From Psychroflexus aurantiacus (GTDB lineage Bacteria; Bacteroidota; Bacteroidia; Flavobacteriales; Flavobacteriaceae), in contig NZ_JAAIKD010000001.1 of the NCBI RefSeq assembly GCF_010820555.1, forward strand, positions 349,885 to 413,884: a stretch of DNA of 64,000 nucleotides, written 5' to 3'. Positions within the stretch are counted from its first letter, which is position 1. Each line of letters opens with the position of its first letter. Below the pieces are notes generated by a model. It had not been told where the DNA came from, made no database searches, and saw nothing but the letters and a program-made list of their open reading frames with translations. This document shows, one piece after another, positions 44,255-52,789 of the stretch. The position numbers and the translations under genes were made by a program.

Positions 44255-44788
44255 ATGAGTGTTTCAAAACCTTTCAATCTGAACCAGTGGATAAAAGAAA
44301 ATCGAGAGTTACTAAAGCCTCCTGTTGGCAATAAAAACCTCTACAAAGATTCCGGGGATTATATTGTCATGATTGTTGGCGGACCCAATGCGCGTAAGGA
44401 TTACCATTACAATGAAACCGAAGAATTATTTTATCAGCTGGAGGGTGAGATCGAGGTGCATATTCAAGAATATGGCGAAAAAAAAACCATGACTTTAGGA
44501 CCTGGGGACATGTATTTACATCCCGCCAAAACGCCACATTCACCGGTAAGAAAAGAAGGGTCTATCGGACTGGTTATTGAACGAAAACGCAGTCACCTCG
44601 ATGTAAAAGACGGATTACTTTGGTTTTGCGATAATTGTAATCATAAATTACATGAAGTTTATTTCCCGCTTGATAATATCGAAAAAGATTTTTTAAAACA
44701 TTTCGAAGCATTCTATTCCAGAGAAGACTTGAGAACCTGTGATAAGTGTGGTGAAGTCATGCCCGTAGATAAACGACTTACAGCTTAA
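44255..44788 (+). CDS. nbaC: 3-Hydroxyanthranilate 3,4-dioxygenase
   Basis: A 177-residue cupin enzyme that opens the ring of 3-hydroxyanthranilate with O2 and Fe(II), giving aminocarboxymuconate semialdehyde, on the kynurenine route of tryptophan breakdown or NAD synthesis. Iron ligands are H51, E57 and H95. The second, rubredoxin-like metal site of bacterial forms is intact (C125, C128, C162, C165). An aldehyde dehydrogenase gene follows by 53 bases. Other kynurenine-pathway genes are not in the window. Confidence 0.95.
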   Translation: MSVSKPFNLNQWIKENRELLKPPVGNKNLYKDSGDYIVMIVGGPNARKDYHYNETEELFYQLEGEIEVHIQEYGEKKTMTLGPGDMYLHPAKTPHSPVRKEGSIGLVIERKRSHLDVKDGLLWFCDNCNHKLHEVYFPLDNIEKDFLKHFEAFYSREDLRTCDKCGEVMPVDKRLTA

Positions 44789-44841
44789 ACCAGGAGCTAA
44801 TTTAATTTTCATAAATTCGTTTCAAATTAAAAAACAAAACA

Positions 44842-46395
44842 ATGAGTACTATTTCAAAAGAATTTGGAATTGACGATGCCTTAAAGCAACTCGATGTCCA
44901 AACCGAAAATAAAGGAACTTCTGTAGGAGAAGATTTTTTCTCCAATGGAGAATTTATAGAATCCTACTCCCCTGTAGATGGGGCTTTGATTGGCAAAGTA
45001 CAGGCCACTACAAAAGAGGATTATGAGAAAGTAGCCAGCACGGCTCACAAAGGTTTTAAAGAATGGAGAACCTGGCCGGCACCGGCCAGAGGAGAAGTGG
45101 TTCGTCAGTTCAACGATGAATTGCGAAGACTGAAAGCTCCGCTTGGTAAACTGGTTTCCTACGAAATGGGTAAATCTTACCAGGAGGGACTTGGAGAAGT
45201 CCAGGAAATGATAGATATCTGCGATTTTGCAGTAGGTCTGTCCAGACAGCTTCACGGGTTAACCATGCATTCTGAACGACCAGGCCACCGTATGTACGAG
45301 CAGTGGCATCCCTTAGGCGTGGTTGGTATTATTTCTGCATTCAATTTCCCTGTAGCGGTATGGTCCTGGAACACGGCTCTGGCCTGGGTTTGTGGCGATG
45401 CCTGCATCTGGAAAGGTTCCGAAAAGACCCCGCTCACCTCTGTGGCCTGCCAGAAAATCGCGGCAAGAGTCTTCAAGGAAAACAAGGTTCCGGAAGGCAT
45501 TTCATCTTTGATTACAGGAGATTACAAAGTTGGAGAATATATGACTGAAGACAAACGTATTCCTTTAGTTTCCGCGACGGGTTCAATACGAATGGGAAGA
45601 ATCGTTGCCCAGGCAGTAGCCAAACGTCTCGGTAAATCTTTACTGGAACTCGGCGGTAACAATGCCATCATTGTGACCCCGGATGCGGATATTAAAAACA
45701 CGGTTATCGGTGCTGTTTTTGGAGCGGTGGGTACCTGTGGACAGCGTTGTACCTCAACCAGAAGACTTATCATACACGAGTCTATCTACGACAAAGTTAA
45801 AAATGCCATCGTTGATGCTTATCAGCAAATTCGCATTGGTAATCCTTTAGATGAAAACAATCACGTAGGGCCCCTCATCGATAAGGATGCGGTGAAAAAT
45901 TATCTTCATGCGCTGGAAGAAGTCAAAAAAGAAGGCGGCAAAATTTTAGTAGAAGGCGGCGTTCTGGAAGGAGAGGGTTACGAAAGCGGCTGCTATGTCA
46001 AACCAGCCATTGCAGAGGCAAAAAATGAGTTTGAAATCGTTCAGCATGAAACCTTTGCTCCTGTGCTTTATATCATGAAATATTCCGGAGAAGTAGATAA
46101 TGCCCTTGAATTGCAAAATGGTGTTGTCCAGGGATTGTCTTCTGCCATCATGACCAACAACCTGAGAGAAGCAGAACTATTTTTATCTGTGGAAGGATCG
46201 GATTGTGGAATCGCCAACGTCAATATCGGTACCTCGGGTGCAGAAATTGGCGGTGCCTTTGGAGGTGAAAAAGACACTGGCGGAGGAAGAGAATCAGGCT
46301 CCGATGCCTGGAAAGTCTACATGAGAAGGCAAACCAATACCATTAACTACACCAAAGACCTTCCGCTTGCTCAGGGGATAAAATTTGATTTGTAA
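44842..46395 (+). CDS. Aldehyde dehydrogenase, ALDH7/antiquitin type
   Basis: A 517-residue NAD(P)-dependent aldehyde dehydrogenase. Catalytic Cys303 lies in GTCGQRCTSTRR and general base Glu269 in LLELGGNN. The C-terminal stretch GGGRESGSDAWK and the ending NYTKDLPLAQGIKFDL are typical of ALDH7 (alpha-aminoadipic semialdehyde/piperideine-6-carboxylate dehydrogenase). Its position behind the 3-hydroxyanthranilate dioxygenase gene raises a role in tryptophan breakdown, but sequence type points to lysine catabolism; both remain open. Confidence 0.9.
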   Translation: MSTISKEFGIDDALKQLDVQTENKGTSVGEDFFSNGEFIESYSPVDGALIGKVQATTKEDYEKVASTAHKGFKEWRTWPAPARGEVVRQFNDELRRLKAPLGKLVSYEMGKSYQEGLGEVQEMIDICDFAVGLSRQLHGLTMHSERPGHRMYEQWHPLGVVGIISAFNFPVAVWSWNTALAWVCGDACIWKGSEKTPLTSVACQKIAARVFKENKVPEGISSLITGDYKVGEYMTEDKRIPLVSATGSIRMGRIVAQAVAKRLGKSLLELGGNNAIIVTPDADIKNTVIGAVFGAVGTCGQRCTSTRRLIIHESIYDKVKNAIVDAYQQIRIGNPLDENNHVGPLIDKDAVKNYLHALEEVKKEGGKILVEGGVLEGEGYESGCYVKPAIAEAKNEFEIVQHETFAPVLYIMKYSGEVDNALELQNGVVQGLSSAIMTNNLREAELFLSVEGSDCGIANVNIGTSGAEIGGAFGGEKDTGGGRESGSDAWKVYMRRQTNTINYTKDLPLAQGIKFDL

Positions 46396-46405
46396 ATTCA
46401 AAAGG

Positions 46406-46443
46406 CTTTCAGGTCGAATTATTTTCGATTTGAAAGTTTTTTT
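46406..46443 (+). terminator. Terminator after aldehyde dehydrogenase
   Basis: Stem CTTTCA...TGAAAG with inner TCGAA/TTCGA pairing, followed by seven T. It closes the dioxygenase/dehydrogenase unit. Confidence 0.7.
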
Positions 46444-46607
46444 GCTTTTAACTGACAGATATTCAACACGAGGTCTGAAAAAGCGATTATAATTAAATAA
46501 CTGTTAAATAAATGTTGTCGCTGTTTTTTTGTTAGCAATGAAAAAACAACTTTATTTGCATAGTTATATACAGTGACTTTGAATTTGGAAAAAAAATTTA
46601 TTTTTTT

Positions 46608-47603
46608 ATGAGTGAGGTAAAAGCAGCCATCACCGCTGTGGGTGGGTATGTTCCGGAGTATGTGCTTACCAATGAAATCTTGGAAAACATGGTAGACACC
46701 AACGACGATTGGATTACTGCCAGAACAGGTATTAAAGAAAGACGCATTTTGAAGCAACCTAACCAAGGCTCTTCCTTTTTAGGGATAAAGGCCTGCGAAG
46801 ATTTATTCAGCAAAACGTCAACAAAGCCTGAGGAGATCGATTTAGTCCTTTTTGCAACGGCAACACCAGACATGCCCGTGGCTTCTTCGGCAGCTTATCT
46901 TGCTTCTGAAATTGGTGCCGTCAATGCGTTTTCATTCGACTTGCAGTCGGCGTGTTCCAGTTTTCTTTATGGAATGTCTGTGGCCTCTGCGTATATTGAA
47001 TCTGGAAAATACAAGCATATCTTGCTGGTTGGAGCCGATAAGATGTCATCCATAATAGATTATACCGACAGAAGTACATGTATTATATTTGGAGACGGCG
47101 GGGGTGCGGTTTTGTTTTCACCAAACACCGATGGCTTAGGATTACAGGATGAAATCTTAAGAACCGACGGGGCCGGTCGTCAGTTTTTGAAAATAGACGC
47201 TGGAGGCTCACAATTACCGGCTTCTGAAGAAACCATTAAAAATAAACAACATTTTGTGTTTCAGGATGGTAAAACAGTGTTTAAGTTTGCAGTATCCAAT
47301 ATGGCTGGAGTAAGTGAAGAAATCATGCAAAAAAACAAACTTACCAGTAAAGATGTCGATTGGCTGGTCCCGCATCAGGCCAACAAGCGCATCATTGATG
47401 CGACCTATAAACGTATGAATTTAGATTCAGAAAAAGTACTGATGAATATAGAGCGTTACGGAAACACAACCTCCGCAACTTTACCTTTATTATTAAGCGA
47501 TTACGAAAAACAACTAAAGAAGGGAGATAATATTATATTTGCAGCATTTGGTGGTGGCTTCTCATGGGGCTCCATATATTTAAAATGGGCGTATAATTCT
47601 TAA
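46608..47603 (+). CDS. fabH: 3-Oxoacyl-ACP synthase III
   Basis: A 331-residue thiolase-fold enzyme that condenses acetyl-CoA (or branched starters) with malonyl-ACP to begin fatty acid synthesis. The catalytic triad is C116 (QSACSS), H256 (VPHQANK) and N286 (RYGNTTSA). It starts the fabH-accB-accC unit. The usual upstream rpmF gene of this cluster is not present; a 212-bp gap with a terminator separates it from the dehydrogenase. Confidence 0.97.
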   Translation: MSEVKAAITAVGGYVPEYVLTNEILENMVDTNDDWITARTGIKERRILKQPNQGSSFLGIKACEDLFSKTSTKPEEIDLVLFATATPDMPVASSAAYLASEIGAVNAFSFDLQSACSSFLYGMSVASAYIESGKYKHILLVGADKMSSIIDYTDRSTCIIFGDGGGAVLFSPNTDGLGLQDEILRTDGAGRQFLKIDAGGSQLPASEETIKNKQHFVFQDGKTVFKFAVSNMAGVSEEIMQKNKLTSKDVDWLVPHQANKRIIDATYKRMNLDSEKVLMNIERYGNTTSATLPLLLSDYEKQLKKGDNIIFAAFGGGFSWGSIYLKWAYNS

Positions 47604-47623
47604 CCCCTTAAAAACTTAAAACT

Positions 47624-48121
47624 ATGGATTTAAAGGAAATTCAAAACTTGATTAAATTTGTTGCAAAGTCTGGAGCTAGCGAAGTAAAACTTGAAATGGA
47701 TGATGTAAAAATCACCATCAAAACCGGTAGTGAAGATGATGGCAGAACTTATGTTCAGCAGGTTCCCATGAACATGCCACAACAACAAATGCAACAAGCG
47801 CCTGTTCAAAACCAGCAACAGGCTCCTGCGCCTGCTCCGGCAACAGAGGCTGCCGCACCTAAAGCCAGCGAGAATGACAATTACGTGACTATAAAGTCTC
47901 CAATCATTGGAACGTTTTATAGAAAGCCTTCTCCAGACAAAGAAACCTATGTGGAAGTGGGTAGTGAAATAAAAGAAGGAGATGTACTTTGTACGATTGA
48001 AGCTATGAAACTTTTCAATGAAATCGAAAGCGAAGTTTCGGGTAAAATAGTAAAAGTCTTAGTGGATGATTCCTCACCGGTGGAATACGATCAACCTCTT
48101 TTCTTGGTAGATCCTTCCTAA
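47624..48121 (+). CDS. accB: Biotin carboxyl carrier protein of acetyl-CoA carboxylase
   Basis: A 165-residue carrier. The biotinylated Lys129 is in EAMKLF. An N-terminal helical part (1-40) is joined by a Gln/Pro/Ala-rich linker (about 45-80) to the biotinyl domain (about 88-165). It lies 20 bases after fabH and 46 before accC, so all three are one unit supplying malonyl-CoA. Confidence 0.97.
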   Translation: MDLKEIQNLIKFVAKSGASEVKLEMDDVKITIKTGSEDDGRTYVQQVPMNMPQQQMQQAPVQNQQQAPAPAPATEAAAPKASENDNYVTIKSPIIGTFYRKPSPDKETYVEVGSEIKEGDVLCTIEAMKLFNEIESEVSGKIVKVLVDDSSPVEYDQPLFLVDPS

Positions 48122-48167
48122 GGAAGTCAGATGTTTTAGATTTTTTCTTTAACCAAAACAAACATTT

Positions 48168-49529
48168 ATGTTTAAAAAAATTCTCATCGCCAATCGTGGT
48201 GAAATTGCCCTACGAATTATTCGTACCTGTAAAGAAATGGGCATAAAGACGGTTGCCGTTTATTCAACAGCAGATAAAGAAAGCTTACATGTAAGGTTTG
48301 CAGATGAAGCTGTTTGTATAGGTCCTGCGCCAAGCAGTGAATCCTATCTGAAAATTCCTAATATCATTTCAGCTGCAGAAATAACCAACGCAGATGCTAT
48401 TCATCCCGGTTACGGGTTTTTGTCTGAAAACGCAGCGTTTTCAAAAATTTGTCAGGAACACGACATCAAGTTTATTGGTGCCAGTCCCGACATGATAAGC
48501 AGAATGGGAGATAAAGCGAGTGCCAAAGCAACGATGAAAGCTGCCGGTGTCCCCTGTGTCCCGGGATCTGAAGGGATTCTGAAAGACTTCGAGGACTGTA
48601 AAAAAGTAGCTGGTGAAATCGGGTATCCCGTTATGCTGAAGGCCACTGCTGGTGGTGGAGGAAAAGGGATGCGCGCCGTAAAAAGCGAAGACAAACTCGA
48701 AGCTGCCTGGGAATCTGCCAGACAGGAAGCCAAAGCTGGATTTGGAAATAATGACATGTATATGGAAAAGCTAATTGAAGAGCCTCGCCATATCGAAATA
48801 CAAATCGTTGGAGACCAAACAGGCAAAGCCTGCCATTTATCTGAAAGGGACTGTTCTGTACAAAGAAGACATCAAAAACTGACCGAAGAAACCCCTTCTC
48901 CTTTTATGACCGATGAACTTCGTGAAAAAATGGGAAATGCTGCTGTGAAAGCCGCAGAATTTATCAAATATGAAGGTGCCGGAACCATAGAATTCTTGGT
49001 CGATAAGCATAGGAATTTCTATTTCATGGAAATGAATACGCGTATCCAGGTTGAGCATCCTATTACCGACGAAGTGGTAGACCACGACTTGATAAGAGAG
49101 CAAATTCTGGTCGCTGCCGGGGTTCCGATTTCAGGGAAAAACTACTATCCTAAATTACATTCCATAGAATGCAGGATAAACGCTGAAGATCCTTTTCATA
49201 ATTTCAGACCTTCTCCAGGAAAAATAGAAACTTTACACCTGCCCGGCGGTCACGGCGTGAGAGTTGATACGCATGTTTACAGTGGGTATACCATACCACC
49301 AAACTACGATTCAATGATTGCTAAACTTATAGCAACCGCTCAAACCCGACCTGAAGCCATAAGCAAAATGAAAAGAGCATTGAGCGAATTTGTTATAGAA
49401 GGCATTAAAACGACAATACCCTTTCACAAGCAATTGATGGAACATCCAGATTATGTGGAAGGAAATTACACTACAAAATTCATGGAAGACTTCGTTCTGC
49501 AGGAAGTTGAAGACGAAGACGACGAATAG
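48168..49529 (+). CDS. accC: Biotin carboxylase subunit of acetyl-CoA carboxylase
   Basis: A 453-residue ATP-grasp enzyme that carboxylates the biotin on AccB. Visible are the N-terminal [16 protein letters not shown], the glycine-rich lid [10 protein letters not shown] (about 160-169), the [13 protein letters not shown] block and the metal-binding [17 protein letters not shown] very acidic tail ends the protein. accA and accD are not in the window. Confidence 0.97.
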   Translation: MFKKILIANRGEIALRIIRTCKEMGIKTVAVYSTADKESLHVRFADEAVCIGPAPSSESYLKIPNIISAAEITNADAIHPGYGFLSENAAFSKICQEHDIKFIGASPDMISRMGDKASAKATMKAAGVPCVPGSEGILKDFEDCKKVAGEIGYPVMLKATAGGGGKGMRAVKSEDKLEAAWESARQEAKAGFGNNDMYMEKLIEEPRHIEIQIVGDQTGKACHLSERDCSVQRRHQKLTEETPSPFMTDELREKMGNAAVKAAEFIKYEGAGTIEFLVDKHRNFYFMEMNTRIQVEHPITDEVVDHDLIREQILVAAGVPISGKNYYPKLHSIECRINAEDPFHNFRPSPGKIETLHLPGGHGVRVDTHVYSGYTIPPNYDSMIAKLIATAQTRPEAISKMKRALSEFVIEGIKTTIPFHKQLMEHPDYVEGNYTTKFMEDFVLQEVEDEDDE

Positions 49530-49548
49530 ATAATGTTGATTTGAACCT

Positions 49549-49582
49549 AAAAAAGGCTGTTTTTTTTAAAACAGCCTTTTTT
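49549..49582. terminator. Bidirectional terminator between accC and hemF
   Basis: A perfect 15-bp stem AAAAAAGGCTGTTTT/AAAACAGCCTTTTTT with a four-T loop, symmetric U-tracts, placed between convergent genes; it should stop both. Confidence 0.9.
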
Positions 49583-49584
49583 AG

Positions 49585-50487
49585 TTATACCCATGCTTTG
49601 GGATTAGCCAAGACGTGTACCAGCTTTTCTTCTTCAGAACCCGACTCAGGGTGATAGTTGTATTGCCACTGAACATGAGGCGGAAGGCTCATGAGTATAC
49701 TTTCAATTCTGCCATTGGTTTTTAAACCAAATAAAGTGCCTTTATCATGCACAAGATTGAATTCCACATAACGACCCCGTCTGATTTCCTGCCAGTTTCG
49801 CTGTTCTTTAGAATACTCAAGCGCTTTCCGTTTTTCTACAATGGGAACATAAGCTTCCAGAAAACTATCGCCAACATGCGTCACGAAGTCATAGATTTCC
49901 TCTAAACTTCGCCCTGAAGTTGGTTTTAAATAATCGAAAAACAGCCCCCCTACACCTCTGCCTTCTCCCCGGTGTGCATTCCAGAAATACTTGTCACAAT
50001 TAGCCTTATAATCAGAATATAAATGCTCTCCAAAAGGATCACAGGCCTGTTTAGAAACCCTGTGGAAGTGCCTAGCATCGTCTTCAAAAAGATAATACGG
50101 CGTAAGGTCTTGTCCGCCCCCAAACCATTGATCGATGACCTTCCCCTGTCTGTTATACATTTCGAAGTATCTGAAATTCGCATGCACCGTGGGCACCATG
50201 GGACTTTTAGGATGCAAGACCAGACTAATGCCACAGGCAAAAAAATCACAATCCTGCACATTAAAATAGTTCTGCATAGCTTCAGGTAAATCTCCGTGAA
50301 CTGCAGAAATATTAACGCCCCCTTTTTCAAAAACAGAACCATTTTCAATCACTCTGGTCCTTCCCCCTCCGCCTTCTTTTCTTTCCCAGATATCCTCTGA
50401 AAACGAAGCGGTACCGTCTATAGATTCAAGTTTATCAGTAATGCTGTCCTGAAGTTGTTCTATATAGCTGTAAAATTTGTCTTTCAT
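49585..50487 (-). CDS. hemF: Oxygen-dependent coproporphyrinogen III oxidase
   Basis: A 300-residue HemF that oxidatively decarboxylates coproporphyrinogen III to protoporphyrinogen IX. The blocks GGGGRTRVIENGSVFEKGGVN, SLVLHPKSPMVPTVHANFRY and WFGGGQDLTPYYLFEDD, with the conserved histidines in HANFRYF and HRGEGRGVGGLFFD, are hallmark. It is transcribed divergently from the cystathionine synthase-like gene, with a perfect palindrome in its upstream region. Confidence 0.97.
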   Translation of the reverse strand: MKDKFYSYIEQLQDSITDKLESIDGTASFSEDIWERKEGGGGRTRVIENGSVFEKGGVNISAVHGDLPEAMQNYFNVQDCDFFACGISLVLHPKSPMVPTVHANFRYFEMYNRQGKVIDQWFGGGQDLTPYYLFEDDARHFHRVSKQACDPFGEHLYSDYKANCDKYFWNAHRGEGRGVGGLFFDYLKPTSGRSLEEIYDFVTHVGDSFLEAYVPIVEKRKALEYSKEQRNWQEIRRGRYVEFNLVHDKGTLFGLKTNGRIESILMSLPPHVQWQYNYHPESGSEEEKLVHVLANPKAWV

Positions 50488-50517
50488 AATTATACTGTCA
50501 AAATCGATGTAAAAATA

Positions 50518-50534
50518 AAGCTTTTTAAAAGCTT
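50518..50534. promoter_or_regulatory. Palindrome in hemF/PLP-enzyme divergent promoter
   Basis: AAGCTTTT-T-AAAAGCTT, perfect 8-base arms, about 30 bases before the hemF start. Could be an operator; it could also be a short hairpin. Confidence 0.3.
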
Positions 50535-50626
50535 CAGTCGTTGATTTTGTTAAGAATAGGATAAACTAAAAATACGAATGCGGTAGAGATAAAACAAGAT
50601 TGTACTTTAGTTCTAAATAGTTTCAC

Positions 50627-51769
50627 ATGAAATTCAATACAAAAACGATACATGGCGGACAGCATAACATAGACCCTGCCTATGGATCGGTGATGACTCC
50701 CATTTACCAAACGACAACATACAGCCAAACCTCCCCGGGTAGTCATAAGGGCTTTGAATACTCCAGAGGCGGCAACCCAACCCGCTCTGCTCTTGAAAAA
50801 TCTCTGGCTTCCATAGAAAACGGAAAACACGGACTTGCATTTGGCTCCGGTCTTGCTGCCATTGATGCAATACTTAAAACCCTGAAACCTGGAGATGAAG
50901 TCATCTCCACCAGCGATCTTTATGGAGGTACTTACCGGTTATTCAACCGTATTTTTAAAGAGTTTGGAATTCAGTTTCACTTTGTAGGCATGCAGGACGC
51001 CGAAACTCTAGTGTCTCACATCAATGATAAAACAAAAATGATCTGGGTTGAAACGCCAACCAACCCTATGATGAGCATCATCGATTTAGAAGCGGTTGCC
51101 AAAGTTTCCAGGAAACACAAGCTTCTACTTGCGGTCGACAATACCTTTGCAACGGCTTATCTGCAACAGCCTCTGGATTATGGCGCCGATATAGTCATGC
51201 ACAGCGCAACCAAATACCTTGGCGGACACAGCGATGTGGTCCTGGGCTCCATAGTCGTAAATGACGACAGCCTGGCCGAAAAGTTATATTTTATTCAAAA
51301 TGCGAGCGGGGCAATTCCAGGTCCCATGGACTGTTTTCTGGTCCTGAGAGGCATTAAAACCCTTCACGTAAGAATGCAGCGGCATTGTGAAAATGCAAAG
51401 GCAGTAGCTGAATATTTAAAGAGCCATCCCAAAGTTCAGAACGTGTATTGGCCAGGGCTTAAAACCCATCCAAACCATGATATCGCCAAAAAACAAATGA
51501 AAGATTTTGGAGGAATGGTTTCATTCACAACCCGGGACAATTCGTATGAAAAGGCTATAACATTTTTGGAAAAACTAAAGGTTTTCACACTGGCAGAATC
51601 CCTCGGGGGAGTAGAATCCCTGGCAGGACATCCGGCGAGTATGACTCACGGCAGTATTCCCAAAACAGAACGTGAGAACACAGGGATTGTAGATTCTTTA
51701 ATCCGGTTGAGTGTAGGAATTGAAGACAAAGCCGATTTGATTGAAGACCTGGAACAGGCATTAGGCTAG
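50627..51769 (+). CDS. Cystathionine gamma-synthase / gamma-lyase
   Basis: A 380-residue Cys/Met-metabolism PLP enzyme. Lys196 in HSATKYLGGHSDV holds PLP; YSRGGNPTR (45-53), VETPTNP (141-147) and the ending SLGGVESLAGHP...RLSVGIED are family signatures. Members act in transsulfuration (O-succinyl/acetyl-homoserine to cystathionine) or in its reverse. Residues alone do not settle synthase against lyase, so I leave the symbol empty. It is monocistronic and divergent from hemF. Confidence 0.92.
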   Translation: MKFNTKTIHGGQHNIDPAYGSVMTPIYQTTTYSQTSPGSHKGFEYSRGGNPTRSALEKSLASIENGKHGLAFGSGLAAIDAILKTLKPGDEVISTSDLYGGTYRLFNRIFKEFGIQFHFVGMQDAETLVSHINDKTKMIWVETPTNPMMSIIDLEAVAKVSRKHKLLLAVDNTFATAYLQQPLDYGADIVMHSATKYLGGHSDVVLGSIVVNDDSLAEKLYFIQNASGAIPGPMDCFLVLRGIKTLHVRMQRHCENAKAVAEYLKSHPKVQNVYWPGLKTHPNHDIAKKQMKDFGGMVSFTTRDNSYEKAITFLEKLKVFTLAESLGGVESLAGHPASMTHGSIPKTERENTGIVDSLIRLSVGIEDKADLIEDLEQALG

Positions 51770-51804
51770 GCTAGCAGGCTTAAGGCCTATTTAAAAAAGA
51801 GAAT

Positions 51805-52605
51805 CTACCACTCTAGATTATAGATGTAGCCAAAACTCAGCCAGAACATCCAGTCATCGTATTTATTTTGAGGACCGATGGGTCTGAGCCCGTCGACAAG
51901 ATCTGAAAAATAACGATGCCACCTGAATTCCACAAAAAGATCGGATTTCCGTGAATAATGGTATTTTAATCCAACCTGAAGATTTACAGAAGATGTCGCA
52001 TTTGGATTATTTGTAAAGGCAGGCTCTTCTCCTGGAGCCGCAAGGAAAGTAGGGAATGTGGTTTCAGGTAACCCGAGCCCTCCCTCTAAAGTGGTATCGG
52101 CGAGTGGTGAATAATACACAAAATTGTAGCCTATTCCAGCGTAGGGAGTCAAAGCACCAGCTCTTCTTTCAAATTCGATAATTCTCATCAAATAATACTC
52201 AAGACCTGTTCCGGCTTCAAAAACACTGGCATTGCCAAACATAGCCCGTAGTTGCAAACCGCCCTGGCTCTGTTTCTCAGACCAGTGTCCAAAGTGGTTC
52301 TTATCGGTGGAGTGATAGGATATGGTGGACCGCACTGAAAAATGTTCATTGAAATATGATCCTAAAAAGGCTCTGGTGCCATAACAATTCCCGCAGCCAA
52401 AGGATAGGTAATGACTCACCCCTATGCCTACCCCTGAATTTTTGAGATTGGATTCCACATCGTAGCGCAGACCATAGTCACCTCTGAAAGAAACTGGTCC
52501 GGCCATGATCGAAATATCATGCGTGATTTGAGAATAAACTTCCGTTTTAATTCCTAGAACTATAAACCATAAGAAAGCAATGAGGGTATAATGCTTGTAC
52601 TTCAT
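51805..52605 (-). CDS. THC0290_0291-type outer-membrane protein
   Basis: A 266-residue protein with a signal peptide (to about 26, ending Val-Tyr-Ser-Gln) and an outer-membrane beta-barrel pattern. The opening ITHDISIMAGPVSFRGDYG and the ending YDDWMFWLSFGYIYNLEW match, as I recall, the flavobacterial THC0290_0291 family of unknown role. A Cys-Gly-Asn-Cys pair at about residues 70-73 might form a disulfide. It is convergent with the preceding PLP-enzyme gene and divergent from glutamate dehydrogenase. Confidence 0.75.
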   Translation of the reverse strand: MKYKHYTLIAFLWFIVLGIKTEVYSQITHDISIMAGPVSFRGDYGLRYDVESNLKNSGVGIGVSHYLSFGCGNCYGTRAFLGSYFNEHFSVRSTISYHSTDKNHFGHWSEKQSQGGLQLRAMFGNASVFEAGTGLEYYLMRIIEFERRAGALTPYAGIGYNFVYYSPLADTTLEGGLGLPETTFPTFLAAPGEEPAFTNNPNATSSVNLQVGLKYHYSRKSDLFVEFRWHRYFSDLVDGLRPIGPQNKYDDWMFWLSFGYIYNLEW

Positions 52606-52740
52606 GAAAGGGAATTAATAAAAACAAATATAGAAAAACAAAAAAGCAAAGCAATTTTAATTTTGAAATATGATTTTCTAAACATTTAACGCTCAAGCAA
52701 ATATTAATCAAATTTTAAGGCATCTCTAAAATCGAAATTA

Positions 52741-52748
52741 TATCTTTG
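52741..52748 (+). promoter_or_regulatory. -7 box of glutamate dehydrogenase
   Basis: TATCTTTG matches TAnnTTTG, 41 bases before the gdhA start. The expected leader is about 35 bases, A-rich, without a Shine-Dalgarno sequence, as usual for the phylum. Confidence 0.5.
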
Positions 52749-52789
52749 CGAAACTATTAAAAAATCAACCAATAAATAAGAATAATCAA

